64,000 nt of DNA from Lateolabrax maculatus (Eukaryota; Chordata; Actinopteri; Acropomatiformes; Lateolabracidae): assembly GCA_031216445.1 (NCBI GenBank), contig CM062198.1, positions 124,001-188,000 of the forward strand, given 5' to 3'. Positions 9,908 through 20,745 of the stretch are shown piece after piece. The position numbers and the translations under genes are program-made. How positions within the stretch are numbered: the first letter of the stretch is position 1; each line of letters begins with the position of its first letter. Under the pieces are notes generated by a model. It saw only the letters and a program-made list of their open reading frames with translations, had not been told where the DNA came from and did no database searches.

Positions 9908-10666
9908 TTAAGAGTCCTCAACATCTCCACAATGTTGATTTAGTATTTTTCCAACCGAGGTATGTAACAATGGCTGTGAAAGCACATAAATTTGGTTGAT
10001 CTGCTCTATAACTTCTTGCAGGGCATTTTCAGAGATGTTAAGAATCGATGACATTTTCAGAAAAACAGCAGCTACATTATGTTCCAACTGACTCTCCAAG
10101 TCTCCCACATCTTCATTGAGCTCAGTAACCTCAAACTCAACCTGATCAGTTTCAGGGGCACTATCCTCAGGTTGAATATTTATATTAGGTGGAGGTACCT
10201 CAAGTACATTATGTGACACAATTTCAGGTTTGAATGCCATCTTATTGTGGTCTTGATGTTCTTTGCTTTTATGTGCATTAAAGGTTGAATAAACATTGCT
10301 CTGAAAGCTACAGCCTTGATATGGACAGGAAACCTTTTGCTTCAGCTTCAAATGTCTTCGTAAATGGGTAAAAAAGTCAGCTCCAGTGCAAGGCTCCACA
10401 AAGTCACACAGCTGACAATGGAAAGCAGTTTCACCCACGTTCCCCAGGTCCTTTTGAGTGTGCCATGTTGATAAGTGGACTTTGAGTGCATTGAAAGATT
10501 TAAATGTGCACAGGCACTCCTTATAAAGGCACGGTAGTGGTGATATTCGAGTGTGGCACCCGTGTTTTAAGCGGTAATGCTTAAGTAAGAAGCACCTCTT
10601 TTCAGCACAAAATGTGCAGTACTTACACAACCACTGCATAGGAAGTTTTTTGTCTTCTTGAAAAAT
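9908..10666 (-). CDS. C2H2 zinc-finger region of X gene (B1), open frame
   Basis: From the ATG at 10639 (MQWLCKYC) this encodes 243 residues. An ATG upstream at 10684 lies in the intron side of the acceptor and would only be used by an unspliced transcript. Four C2H2-like fingers are visible: C5/C8/H21/H26, C37/C42/H55/H60, C75/C78/H92/H96 and C105/C110/H123/H128. An acidic, leucine-rich helix follows (LESQLEHNVAAVFLKM), then a TAA that truncates the ancestral protein. Four tandem fingers suggest DNA binding, perhaps of transposon ends. That role is inferred. The frame is preserved in seven of eight copies. Confidence 0.55.
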   Translation of the reverse strand: MFQEDKKLPMQWLCKYCTFCAEKRCFLLKHYRLKHGCHTRISPLPCLYKECLCTFKSFNALKVHLSTWHTQKDLGNVGETAFHCQLCDFVEPCTGADFFTHLRRHLKLKQKVSCPYQGCSFQSNVYSTFNAHKSKEHQDHNKMAFKPEIVSHNVLEVPPPNINIQPEDSAPETDQVEFEVTELNEDVGDLESQLEHNVAAVFLKMSSILNISENALQEVIEQINQIYVLSQPLLHTSVGKILNQHCGDVEDS

Positions 10667-10787
10667 CTGAAAAGAAAAGATCATTTTAGCATCAAGCCCG
10701 GCAAAATAGAAACAAAAAACAAAAAGACTAACATGCAGTATCAGACTTGAAATACCAGAGCAACAGAAAAAAACCTTCCTTGCAAAA

Positions 10788-11069
10788 TTGTCTCAGCTAC
10801 AAACGCAGGTCGGAAAAATGGTGACCACCAGACTGCTTGAAGGCGTCTCAACACCTCCCCACTTGTGCAATGGTCCTGACCATGCGCACTACGTGTAGCA
10901 ACCTGTACCAAAGATGTTGGGAGGACAATATGTCCATGTGCACTTCGCCATAGCCCATGTGATGGACCTTCTTCAGTGATTATACTTGCCCCCCTTTTTG
11001 CCCATACAGAATGTGCATATGGACTTGCCTGATGTTGTGCTGCTATTACATAGCAGCACATATATATAG

Positions 11070-11104
<35 letters not shown>

Positions 11105-11665
11105 TATATATATAAGTTTGTCAGTGGTTCACAATCTCCAGCTACTAGCAGTGGTCCTATACAGGTGGGTGTAGCTATGCGTTTTGCGGCTTCATCTGCT
11201 AAGTTGTTGCCTTTAGCTATCAGGGAATTCGTTTTTTGATGAGCTACGCATTTAATGATGGCTAACACTTTTGGATGGTGTATGGCTTCTAGTAAAGCTG
11301 AGATGGCAGAAATGACGACATGTGTCTCACCGTTTGTGGTTTGGGAGCTTTCGATACTGCCTCAATTTGTGAGGGCACTATAGCTCATTTAGTGCCACAG
11401 AGTTGTCTACCTAAGTATTCAACCTGTGTCTGGCAAAACTGTAATTTATTTTTACTCACCTTGTGAGCCCCCTTTTCTAAAGCCATCAGGGCTGAGACTG
11501 AGTCTTGTGCACATTGAGCTTTGGAGGTGCTACATATCAAGAGATCATCTACATATTGTAGTACTGTACTGGACACGTCTAGGTGTTGCAGGTCATTAGC
11601 CAATACTCGACTGAATATTGAGGGACTTTCAACATAGCTCTGCGGGAGACGTGTGTACGTATACT
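10788..11665 (-). pseudogene. pol: ERV pol fragment in B2 (integrase N part, RNase H, RT)
   Basis: Starts abruptly at the tandem junction inside integrase (TTGTCTCAGC) and runs through the RNase H tail and YVDD-RT frame (11603-11385) to TACT and the X terminus. The first 47 bp of the long 106-codon frame (11061-10741) are X upstream DNA fused to integrase by the junction, not an ERV sequence. The integrase core and C-terminal module are missing. Confidence 0.85.
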
Positions 11666-13019
11666 CACTGTAAAATCTAATTAGTTGACCTTACTTAAAA
11701 AAAGTATGCAAACTCGTTGCAAATTAAGCAAAGTAATCTTAAGAATAGTGAGTTAGAAAAGCTTGTTTATTTTAAGTGTGCAGTACCAAATCAAGTAGTA
11801 CAACCAAAAAAAAAAAAAAAAAAAAGTTCATGTAACTTAATAGCCATGCTTAGTGTTAACTTAATTTTTTCATTTTGTGTGGACTGCTTGATACAAATTT
11901 AACCCCACTTAGAATTATGATACCTACTACTTACTACTCACTCATTTTTTTTCAGTTCATTTCAGTTCAGTTAAATTAAACAAACCAATTTCCTTGAATG
12001 GGTCCTTGTCCTTCTCCCATTTCTTATCTATTTTAGCTGTTATTACCTAATAAAGGGAAAAACACCACAAACATATACTTTAAAAGAACGCTCACTGGGT
12101 TTGTTCAGCTGCATTACAACATTTATTAAAAAAATAATTGCATCACTGACAGATCTAGACTGAACAATAAATGTTCGATATTGTTACTTTTGATTCCAAT
12201 TCTCCAATATAAAATATGTGTTTTATCACTCATGTAATAACCTTACAATAAACAATAAAATTACTGTTCTCTATCCTCTTGTCATATTTAATGTATTTTA
12301 AAGCTAGTTGCAAAATTGCTCATAGTGTGATCTATGTCTGTTAGGCTATTGTAATAACAATATGCATTAAATCTATTATTCAGCCTCAAGTGTTCTGTTC
12401 CCAAGTATCACTTTCTTGTACATTCAAGTACAAAACAGCAGCTAAACAACAAACTTGTGGTTTGATTTGACTGTAGAACATGACATGGACATGGCAAAAA
12501 TAAAACCACATTTTTGTGAGCTAATTCTATGCATGTAACAGTCTCACAATATTAAACAGGTAAACACCTGATAATTACAGGACTTCAGTGCATGCAAAAT
12601 CATTGCATTTCTGATCAAAACTGAAAGTACAACAAATGCTTTTGTGTCCCAAAGCGAGCATCAGTCCAAGGTTTAAACCAACACAGAAAAACATCACTCC
12701 TTGGGTTTTGTATTTGTACTACATTATAACTACTATAATTAAAAGTTTTCCCAAAACACAAATGTAAACAGGTCAACCTTGCTAGGTTCCTTTCTGACAA
12801 CATTATCTAACAACTCTTTGCAACACAAGGTGGCGCTATTTCCACCATTAGCATACTAGCATAACATGGTACACTTTAATAGAATTTTTTTTTTTTTTGA
12901 GATCATAAACAAGCCAGCTCAGTTGCATGAAAGCATAAAACTTTCTCTGATAACAGGAGAACATTAACTGCTGCATAATTTACAAAGTGCTATCTGACAG
13001 CTGATGGCTCTTTACTGGT

Positions 13020-16000
13020 CTAACCCAGTAGACTGTTCTTCAAAGTTAACAGTTTTGGTGGGAGGTTTTCTTTCCCAGTCCAAGCATCACAGTCTGAATG
13101 AAGTTGAGTGTATTTGCCATGCATTTTGGGTAATCCAAATGCAAAGCATATGTAAGCCCAAATAACAGACAAACTGCCTGAGGCAAGTTTTTTTATATGA
13201 TCCATGATGATACCTCCCTCCAGAATGATGGCAGTGGAGATGGGCTGGAGGTCTACTGAACTTGGACCCTCATGAGGATTATCTTCACTGACAACTGTCA
13301 GCACACCGACAGTGCATTCTAGGGCCTCGTCTCTCGCTGTACCCTACAAAGACACACACACACATTCTTCAGCATGGCAATTTATGCTCTTCTAAACATT
13401 CATTTTTAATGTTGAAAGCATTTGCTAGGGAATATGGTTTTAAATATGTGTTCACACTGGATTGTTACAATATAACCAACAAAATAAATGTGGTATGATT
13501 AAACTAAAGCTATGGTCCACAAGGTCCATATATTCTTAAACAGTGACACTGACTTTTCAGCCTGGACTCCTGCTCCTTAGATTTACAATTAATTAATGTG
13601 TACAACGTTTATGTGGCAAATTTCATTTTTATTTACTGGCTGTTTAAATACCTCTCAGATTAGCTGTGGAGGAATTGCCATACAAAATACATCAATCACT
13701 GTACAAAATGTATATTGTATATTGTGCAGATAAAATTACATCTTCTATGTCAGCACAGATATAGTTCTATTTTAATGCAGACCAAACTTTTTCTTACGTG
13801 CAAGTACTTACAGAGCATGTCTTGAAGAATTCACTGGAGTCGTCACCAAGTAAAATAGGAATGCCTTTGAGGACAACAGAGCGAAGTACTGTCACGTCTG
13901 GTGTCTAATGATACACAGAGAGAGAAAAGACCAGTTAACAGAGTAATTTGCAAGGCACAAGCACAAGTCAGACAGGAAATAGAATAGGTTGGGCTGGATC
14001 ATCTCATTTAGAACTTGATTGATGAACTATCACACAGATCAAAAGCAAAATTAACCTACTAACCATCCAGCTCATGTGCTGCATCAGCTCACTGAGCTTC
14101 TGGCCAACAGTTCCCCTTCTTGTTTTGAAAAGTTCAATGAAACGTGGGGTATACTGGTCCAGAGCCTCAAAGAAGTCTCCCTCAAGATTCTTACTTGCGA
14201 TTCTGTTGAACTCAGCAAACACCTGAAAAGTAGAGAGAGGGGTGGGTAGGGATGGAGAGATGGCAGAAGTGTTAACATTCCAACAAGTGTGTTTGGATTT
14301 CTAGCCACACACCTTGAATTTCTTTTTGATAGGCATTATTTTATTGGTTGAGAACAAAAATAGTTTACCTGTCTGTGAAGAGTGCTGGCCATCGTTCAAC
14401 AATGTTCTGTACAGCAGGTTCCTTTTCTACAATTTCTTGTCTGCGTAGTGGGAATGATTGGTCCATCATTTGTGAGATGAGAGTGCCATTGGGTTGTTTC
14501 TTCTTCATTTCTTCCACGAGAACCTTTCTGGCATTTTCAAGGCTTGTTTCATCATGTCCTTCAGGTAAGTTAGGTAGGTAGTTTGCTTCACCTCTTTTTG
14601 GCCGTTTGATATTCTTGCTTGAGGATTCTCCTTCTGGGTTGCCTTTACTTCTTTTGCCTCCATTGATTGCTACATCCTCACATCCAGCTTTTTGAAGCTT
14701 TGTGCGATAATTTAAGGCTGTTTTTCCAGCCATACCATCTGTGTGGTCCAGGCTCAGTGAGGCAGGGGTGTTTGCTAATTAGTGCTTTTGCAACACTGCT
14801 GAAGTCATCATCTTTAGGGTAAGCCTTGAAACTGTACATCGTCTCAGCAAGCTTTTCTAGTATGTCATGCTTCATATCTCGTGGTAGAGTCATACGTGTT
14901 CCATCCTTCATAAAGGCAAGATCTGCCTGTCTGAGTCTATAGTCAACATCAACTGAGAAATTGGGTATGTCAAAGAAATCTGGCCACTGTTGTCTTAGCG
15001 ATGGTGATGCTCTTCCTGTCGACAGGATCTCAGTGTCTGCTGTGCTGCACTCAGTGTCTGATGTTGTGGTGGGTGATGACAATGCGGTTAAATGGAGAGT
15101 CACAAGAGGGATGATTTTGAGCGTAGCTCTTTCAGGTAAATCAGTTATTTCAGTCAAATTGCAGAGGGCATTATGGAAGTCTTGATCTTCATACTGCAGT
15201 TTAAAGTCATACTGCAGTGACAGTTTATCTACCAGTTGCACTTTTAATTCTTCAATAGACTGTGGTCTCTCATTTAAAGTCAACTTCCTGATATCATCTT
15301 CAGCGATGATGAGTAGAGCAAGCTGAATGGAATGAAGAGAGGAGCGATATTTAGGGTGTAGATTTCCAAGTACCCAGTAGATGGCAGCTTGTGTTTCTTT
15401 CTGGAGGTTCCCAAGGGCTTAGCCACCTCAAAATCATCTATGTACAAGAAAAGAGCAATCCTGAATTCTTCCTCTGTCAAGAGAGAATTGTCTTTAAACC
15501 GGTAACCATCCCTGTGAGATCTGTATCCTTGTGACAAATTTGTCTCAGATGACATGGCCTTATCTAAAATTTCTCCATTGTTTAGTAATGTCTGCAGCAT
15601 TTTTAGTATGGGGATATACACAACTGTCTGCCTGTCATTTTTTAGGACAAACTCAATAGGCGTCACCACTGAGAATTCTTTTCAAATGTATGATGTTCGC
15701 TTGCTAGTGGTTGACAATGACCCCCTAGTAGAAGTGAATTTCAGGAATACATTATTCTCAGTAAATACTTTAGCTATCTCACTCACTTAAGAGTCCTCAA
15801 CATCTCCACAATGTTGATTTAGTATTTTTCCAACCGAGGTATGTAACAATGGCTGTGAAAGCACATAAATTTGGTTGATCTGCTCTATAACTTCTTGCAG
15901 GGCATTTTCAGAGATGTTAAGAATCGATGACATTTTCAGAAAAACAGCAGCTACATTATGTTCCAACTGACTCTCCAAGTCTCCCACATCTTCATTGAGC

Positions 16001-16544
16001 TCAGTAACCTCAAACTCAACCTGATCAGTTTCAGGGGCACTATCCTCAGGTTGAATATTTATATTAGGTGGAGGTACCTCAAGTACATTATGTGACACAA
16101 TTTCAGGTTTGAATGCCATCTTATTGTGGTCTTGATGTTCTTTGCTTTTATGTGCATTAAAGGTTGAATAAACATTGCTCTGAAAGCTACAGCCTTGATA
16201 TGGACAGGAAACCTTTTGCTTCAGCTTCAAATGTCTTCGTAAATGGGTAAAAAAGTCAGCTCCAGTGCAAGGCTCCACAAAGTCACACAGCTGACAATGG
16301 AAAGCAGTTTCACCCACGTTCCCCAGGTCCTTTTGAGTGTGCCATGTTGATAAGTGGACTTTGAGTGCATTGAAAGATTTAAATGTGCACAGGCACCCTT
16401 ATAAAGGCACGGTAGTGGTGATATTCGAGTGTGGCACCCGTGTTTTAAGCGGTAATGCTTAAGTAAGAAGCACCTCTTTTCAGCACAAAATGTGCAGTAC
16501 TTACACAACCACTGCATAGGAAGTTTTTTGTCTTCTTGAAAAAT
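13020..16544 (-). pseudogene. X gene, B2 (promoter-linked copy with private frameshift)
   Basis: Same exons and shared lesions as B1 at +5,879. This copy also has a one-base deletion near 16396-16398 (CACCCTT instead of CACTCCTT) inside the second zinc finger. It splits the zinc-finger frame into 16562-16227 and 16317-15787, so no intact four-finger protein can be made. The exon 2 donor is GTTAGT rather than GTAAGT, a variant shared only with B8. The natural upstream DNA (16668-17213) is present. Confidence 0.8.
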
Positions 16545-16667
16545 CTGAAAAGAAAAGATCATTTTAGCATCAAGCCCGGCAAAATAGAAACAAAAAACAA
16601 AAACACTAACATGCAGTATCAGACTTGAAATACCAGAGCAACAGAAAAAAACTAAATCCTTGCAAAA

Positions 16668-17213
16668 ATCTATCTAATTATCAAGCTTTTAATCATTTCA
16701 CTTCTTTAAGACAAGAACAGCTACCAAATGAACACAGCAGTACAAAAGGTAAATGGTAAATGACTCACTTATGTGGTATCAAGGGAACTGTGGATTGATC
16801 ACCATCTGCCTGAGCCTGGAAGGGGACAGTTAAGAAGAATACAACAATTTAACACAACCAAAGCTCACCACAACTCATAAACATCTTGTTTCCAGTACAA
16901 GTGAAAACTGTAACATAGGCCTATTACCCACAAAGACAGTATTGTAATGTACATATTCTAGACAACATAACCTTAAAGAATAACTTAGGCCACTGAGTAT
17001 GCCAGCAATGGTAACAGGCTATGATAAAAAGACAGACAGGGAGACCCTTTTGTCTGTCCCAAATCTGATCTGCGGGCTCTCACTGCACTCCTCGTGTGAT
17101 CAGACAAGCACTGCGCAAGTAAACAGTGTGCGGCATAGACATATAAAGAGTAGACGCCGCATCGACCGCTACTGCCTATTGGCGCTGACGAGACGTGGGG
17201 CCGCCATCTTGGA
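16668..17213 (-). promoter_or_regulatory. Natural upstream region of X gene with 5' UTR exon and YY1-like site (copy 1)
   Basis: Present only upstream of B2 and B7. On the minus strand a small exon candidate at 16815-16769 has acceptor CCCTTCCAG and donor CATAA|GTGAGT. It is non-coding apart from a very short ATG frame. At 17212-17200 is CCAAGATGGCGGC, a strong YY1-type site usually found just after a transcription start, and the DNA from about 17080 to 17213 is GC-rich. A start site near 17215 is inferred. The frame 17230-16985 is probably a by-product of the GC-rich 5' UTR. Confidence 0.5.
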
Positions 17214-17853
17214 CCGGTCACCCGCTCCACTCAGTGTAATCTGTCTGCAGGTACAATGAAGTGTCAATGCATTTAATTAATCATAACTCTGAATACTAAA
17301 CTGATTTTCACGGGATTTTTTTCTGCAAACGTCATACATGTAGGCATGATACCGGACACATGATTCGGCGTATTTTAATATACATAATAGGCATAACGGT
17401 AATAGAATATTCTGGTATGTGATATATGCTATGTATGATATAATATAATACACACACACACACATATATATAAAAACACTAATATATGATAGAGAAGCAG
17501 AAGCAGATTGTGTACTACTCAGCTATTTTAATAAGTTGAAAAATGAAGAAACAATACAACATTATACATCAATATAAGATAAAACACAATAGACAGAAGT
17601 TAGATCTCAGAAAAAATGAATATGTATATCTACATATATATCAAAAAAAATGAAAATCTATATCTATCTATCTATCTCTCTCTCCCTATATATCTGTATA
17701 TATAATATATATATATATTATATATACATGTGTGACGTTTGCATTAAACAATCCCGTGAAAATCAGTTTAGTATTCAGAGTTATGATTGATTAAACACGC
17801 TGACAGTTCATTGATCCTGCAGAATGATCACACTGAGTGGAGCGGGTGACCGG
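17214..17853. repeat. Palindromic (foldback/MITE-like) insertion in X promoter, 640 bp, complete
   Basis: Inverted arms lie at 17214-17341 and 17726-17853, about 128 bp each and roughly 85-90% matching by eye, starting CCGGTCACCCGCTCC. The centre of about 380 bp is AT-rich with (CA)n, TATC and (TA)n repeats. No clear target duplication is visible beside the arms. It may be a MITE, or an inverted duplication of promoter DNA expanded by microsatellites. It separates the YY1-like site (17200-17212) from the CCAAT and X-box motifs (17857-17889). Confidence 0.75.
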
Positions 17854-18526
17854 CTCATTGGGCGCGCTAAACGTGGTAACCATGGAAACGACACAGCTAC
17901 AAATATGACTAGTGTTAAGTGAGGAGGGTAAAATAAAATAACATTAAGTTAGCATAGTCCTAACTTAACAGCCGAGCGTAAAATAAAATGATACATCCAG
18001 ACTTGTTCTGATGTTCTGCCATGTGAATGCCCTCCTGCTCATGGAAACTCACAAACCGCCGGGATCAGTCTCTCATCGTGAGTGAGTACTCATAGATGAC
18101 TGGCCTCAGAAAAAAAAATCAACTCCGACAGCGGGTGTGCGCGTGCACGTGACGAGCACGCCCGCGACCGCTACACTAAAGTTTCTCCTCAACTTTAACG
18201 TGACAAAAGTAAGACACGTTATGTCCATAATATAGTTCAGCTAGCTCAGAGCTATATAGCTCTGAGGCAGCGTTAGCTGACATTACAACCCACATCATTA
18301 CTAGCAAGCACGAAAAATATGGCGCTTACTTACAGAAAGAAAACGGTCTAAACAAGGGTAAAATATTACTCACCAAATGAGTGTGCCAAGCACAAGAATG
18401 CTGAAAATAACCTTAACGAGTGCTGTTGCAGGGATTAGGTCCAGCTTCTCGTCCGTTGCGGGTGTGTTGTTGACATACCGTCAGGCGTAGAGAGTACGGA
18501 GTTGCGCATGCCCACAGGTCGGGAAA
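17854..18526 (-). promoter_or_regulatory. Promoter-like GC-rich block of X (copy 2)
   Basis: Same motifs as 608-1280: ATTGG 17857-17861, X-box-like GTAACCATGGAAAC 17876-17889, E-box 18146-18151, NRF1-like 18503-18511, and the 22-bp palindrome 18245-18266. It belongs to the complete X carrying B2. Confidence 0.45.
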
Positions 18527-19049
18527 AAAAAAAAAAAGCCGGCGAAGTTTTCAAATCGAAGCAAAAGTACTAATACCACTCCGTGAAACTACTCTTTTAC
18601 AATACAGCTCCTGCAGTGAAAATTTCAATTAAGTAAAAAACATATAACCACAAAAAGAAATACTTAAAATATTAAAATTAAAAGTAGCATACTACTGATT
18701 ATTATTATATATCGCGTATGTATTATTACATATGCAGTGATGTAAAAAGTACAATATTTCCCTCTGAAATGTAGTGGAGTAAAAGTAGACAGTAATATGA
18801 AAAAAAAAGTAAAGTACTTAAAGTACTTTGTACTTAAGTGCAGTATTGAGTAAATGTACTTGTAAAAGCACAATTATCGAAAACATACTTTTTCTAAATT
18901 AATCCAGTTCAAGTAGACTGAGCTGGTGAGATTTTTCAACCACAAATTACAAGTAACTTACTAAAAGTGAGTGTTAATAGCAATTTGATAAAAAATGATT
19001 TAAGTCAATTTACTATTTTTAATTAAATACCATGTTTGCATTTACAGTG
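18527..19049. other. AT-rich right end of complete X (copy 1)
   Basis: Counterpart of 1283-1803: a poly-A tract, a MITE-like stretch rich in 'aaagtact' words at about 18735-18866, then the X terminus. No gene seen. Confidence 0.4.
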
Positions 19050-20118
19050 TACTGCTGTCCTTGATATGTAAAAGCAAACAGATACTGTGAATCTGGGTGT
19101 AATGGCACACTAACAAATGCTGTGTACCAACAGGCGTCATGTGGGATATTAGAAAGCAAAGTATGTGGGTCTGGAACCACAGGTACTTCTGCATCTACAG
19201 TGGAATTAATGGCGCACAAATCATGCACCAATCGATAGTCACTAGAGTTTATTTTGTTTTATTGGACAAGTTGGTGTATTACACAGACTTTTTGTTGGTT
19301 TTAACACACCTGCTGCTACCAAGCCCTTGATGGTGGGTCTTATACCTGCTATTTGGTGTGGTTTCATGGGATATTGTTTTTGGTATGGCAACACAATGCC
19401 CTCTTTTGCTTTGATGTGAACTGGCTGTGCTGACCTAACTAGCCCTACATCTGTTTTATGATGTGACCATAACTCATGTGGTATCTGATGTAGTAACACA
19501 CTATGTTCTTCTGAGAGTGGCAGTTGAGTAGGGAATCTCTGACTTAGTAGCACTTGGGCTCTTGTTCCTTTGTCATATGCTCGCAGAAATATTTTCACAT
19601 ATTGTCCATCGGAGGATGACTGCACATGCGTGTTCTGAGTTGGTTTCCATACAGTCACTTGTAGTGCTGCCTTCACCATCGGTCCTAGGTCACGTGATTC
19701 ATGTCCATTAGCTATCAGGAGTGTAACATGTGGGACGGAGCTGGTGACTTGAAACCAGGGACGTAGTTCTGGTGGTAGAGTAACTGCTGCTGCTGGTCCT
19801 TGTGGTCCAACATACAGGTCTTGACATATTACAGATAATATTTTGCCTGTAATCAACTCTGTCCAGCATTCTTTGTAGTCAGTATGTTGCTGAGTCTCAT
19901 CATACATCAGAGTGCAGTGCAGCGGCAGTCGTGGTTCTTGTGCTGTGGGCAGTTCTTTCTGTATCCAGGCTTTTCACACACTCCATTGGTGTGCAAGTTC
20001 TGAGTCAGCTGGCCATTGGATCCAGTATACTGCAGGCTGCACATATGTGAGTGTCTTTTGTCTTTCTCTTCGTCTGCCAGTGTGCTCTAAGTCTTACAGT
20101 ATCTCTTGCTGGAACATT
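19050..20118 (-). pseudogene. pol: ERV pol 5' half (copy 2)
   Basis: Same structure as 1804-2872, with frames 19907-19242 and 19231-19019. No difference from copy 1 was noticed in these frames. Confidence 0.85.
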
Positions 20119-20745
20119 TGAAGCAGGCTGGTATGTGGGATATCTCCAGTGAAGTGTTAAAGATATCTGTGAACACCAGAGACAGCTGGTCAGCACAGTG
20201 CTTCAGGGTGGATGGAGAGACAGAGTCTGGCCCGGCTGCTTTGTGGAGGTTCTGTCTCTTGTATTGTCTGTTAACATCCCTCTCCAGGATTGAGAGAGGT
20301 GTCACTGTGGACGGGAAGGGGGCCTCTGAGGTTTGAAGTTGTGGAGAGGCCCAGGCCCCTGCAGTGGTGGGAGAGGTGAAGCTGGTGGCCTGGGGCTGGT
20401 GGATGGAGTCCCAGGGGATTGTGTCTGGACTGTCCCATTGTCTTTCGAAACGACAGTAGAACTTGTTCAGATTGTTGGACAGGCGCAAGTCGTTAGCAGA
20501 GTGGGGGGCTCTGGGTTTGTAATGGGTGAGCTCTCTGAGCCCCTTCCAGACAGAAGCAGAGTCCTTGGCTGAGAACTGGTGTTGGAGTTTCTCAGAATAC
20601 AGTCGTTTAGCTCCCCTCACCTCCTTGCTAAACCTGTACTTTGCCTCTTTGAACCTGCTTCTGTCTCCACTCCTAAATGCTTCCTCCTTTTGCGACCTTA
20701 GCTGTCTGAGAGGGGTTGGCTGTGTTGTATCTTCTGTAGCGATGA
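20119..20745 (-). mobile_element. LINE ORF2 fragment (copy 2)
   Basis: Counterpart of 2873-3499. The protein frame (20887-20087, of which the part below 20746 is LINE) is identical to copy 1. Confidence 0.8.

Larger units (their letters stand above)
7141..10666 (-). pseudogene. X gene, B1: zinc-finger/CACTA-transposase-like fused to PB1/SAMD3-like, disabled
   Basis: Reference copy. Four exons are supported by sequence. Exon 1 runs 10666-8490 (acceptor TTTTCAG, donor ACAG|GTAAAC). Exon 2 is 8343-8185 (acceptor TTTTCAG, donor GATG|GTAAGT), exon 3 is 8025-7933 (ATTAG / TCT|GTAAGT), and exon 4 is 7464-7141 (TTTGTAG, stop TAG). Introns are 146, 159 and 468 bp. Exons 2-4 join in phase 0, but exon 1 ends in phase 2, so the 1-2 join is out of frame. 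Exon 1 has a TAA at 9910-9908, a TGA at 9805-9803, a frameshift near 9508 and another near 8833. All eight complete copies share these. This copy has ERV integrase 121 bp upstream and no promoter of its own. Diagnostic states: EANYLPNL, KNIKRPKR, GKENLPP, donor GTAAGT. Confidence 0.8.
5788..10787 (-). mobile_element. X transposon, 3' (left) part, truncated (B1)
   Basis: The left terminus is CACTGTAAAATC at 5788, directly after TACT (5784-5787) and ERV RT sequence. The copy contains the whole gene body but is cut at 10787, 121 bp upstream of the zinc-finger exon acceptor, by the tandem junction with ERV integrase. It therefore lacks the promoter side and right terminus and could not move by itself. 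Confidence 0.85.
4906..16667. repeat. Short tandem repeat array 1: B1 (4906-10787), B2 (10788-16667)
   Basis: Two direct copies of a unit of about 5.88 kb. Each begins in the ERV integrase and ends just upstream of the zinc-finger exon of the X gene. B1 runs into B2 at 10787/10788, where X upstream DNA is joined to the integrase. B2 instead continues at 16668 into the natural upstream DNA of X. Confidence 0.92.
11666..19049 (-). mobile_element. Complete X transposon, 7,384 bp (B2 plus upstream part)
   Basis: The left end is CACTGTAAAATC at 11666, and the right end is TTTACAGTG at 19041-19049. The ends are inverted CACTGTAAA repeats (9 bp perfect). TACT flanks both sides (11662-11665 and 19050-19053). 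ERV RT sequence lies on both sides in the same orientation and reading frame once X and one TACT copy are discounted, so X inserted into an existing ERV. CACTG ends point to the CMC group (CACTA/EnSpm, Mirage, Chapaev). A 4-bp duplication fits Chapaev-like better than typical CACTA (2-3 bp). The cargo gene is on the minus strand with its upstream side near the right end. Confidence 0.82.
2873..20118. repeat. Higher-order tandem unit 1 (17,246 bp, two B copies)
   Basis: Everything from 1 to about 11060 recurs exactly 17,246 bases downstream without a net indel. The unit is bounded by the LINE::ERV junction at about 2872 and again at about 20118. In plus-strand order it holds a LINE fragment, an ERV LTR, the ERV integrase to RT 3' half, a truncated X transposon (B1), a second ERV 3' half with a complete X (B2 plus its upstream part), and the ERV protease/RT 5' half. 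Removing one 5.88-kb B copy would leave about 11.37 kb, the inferred ancestral unit. Confidence 0.9.

Noticed and set aside
10741..11061. 106-codon frame spanning the B1/B2 junction as a new fusion gene
   Set aside because: The non-integrase end is 47 bp of X upstream DNA created by the tandem junction. There is no start context, and the integrase part is already broken.
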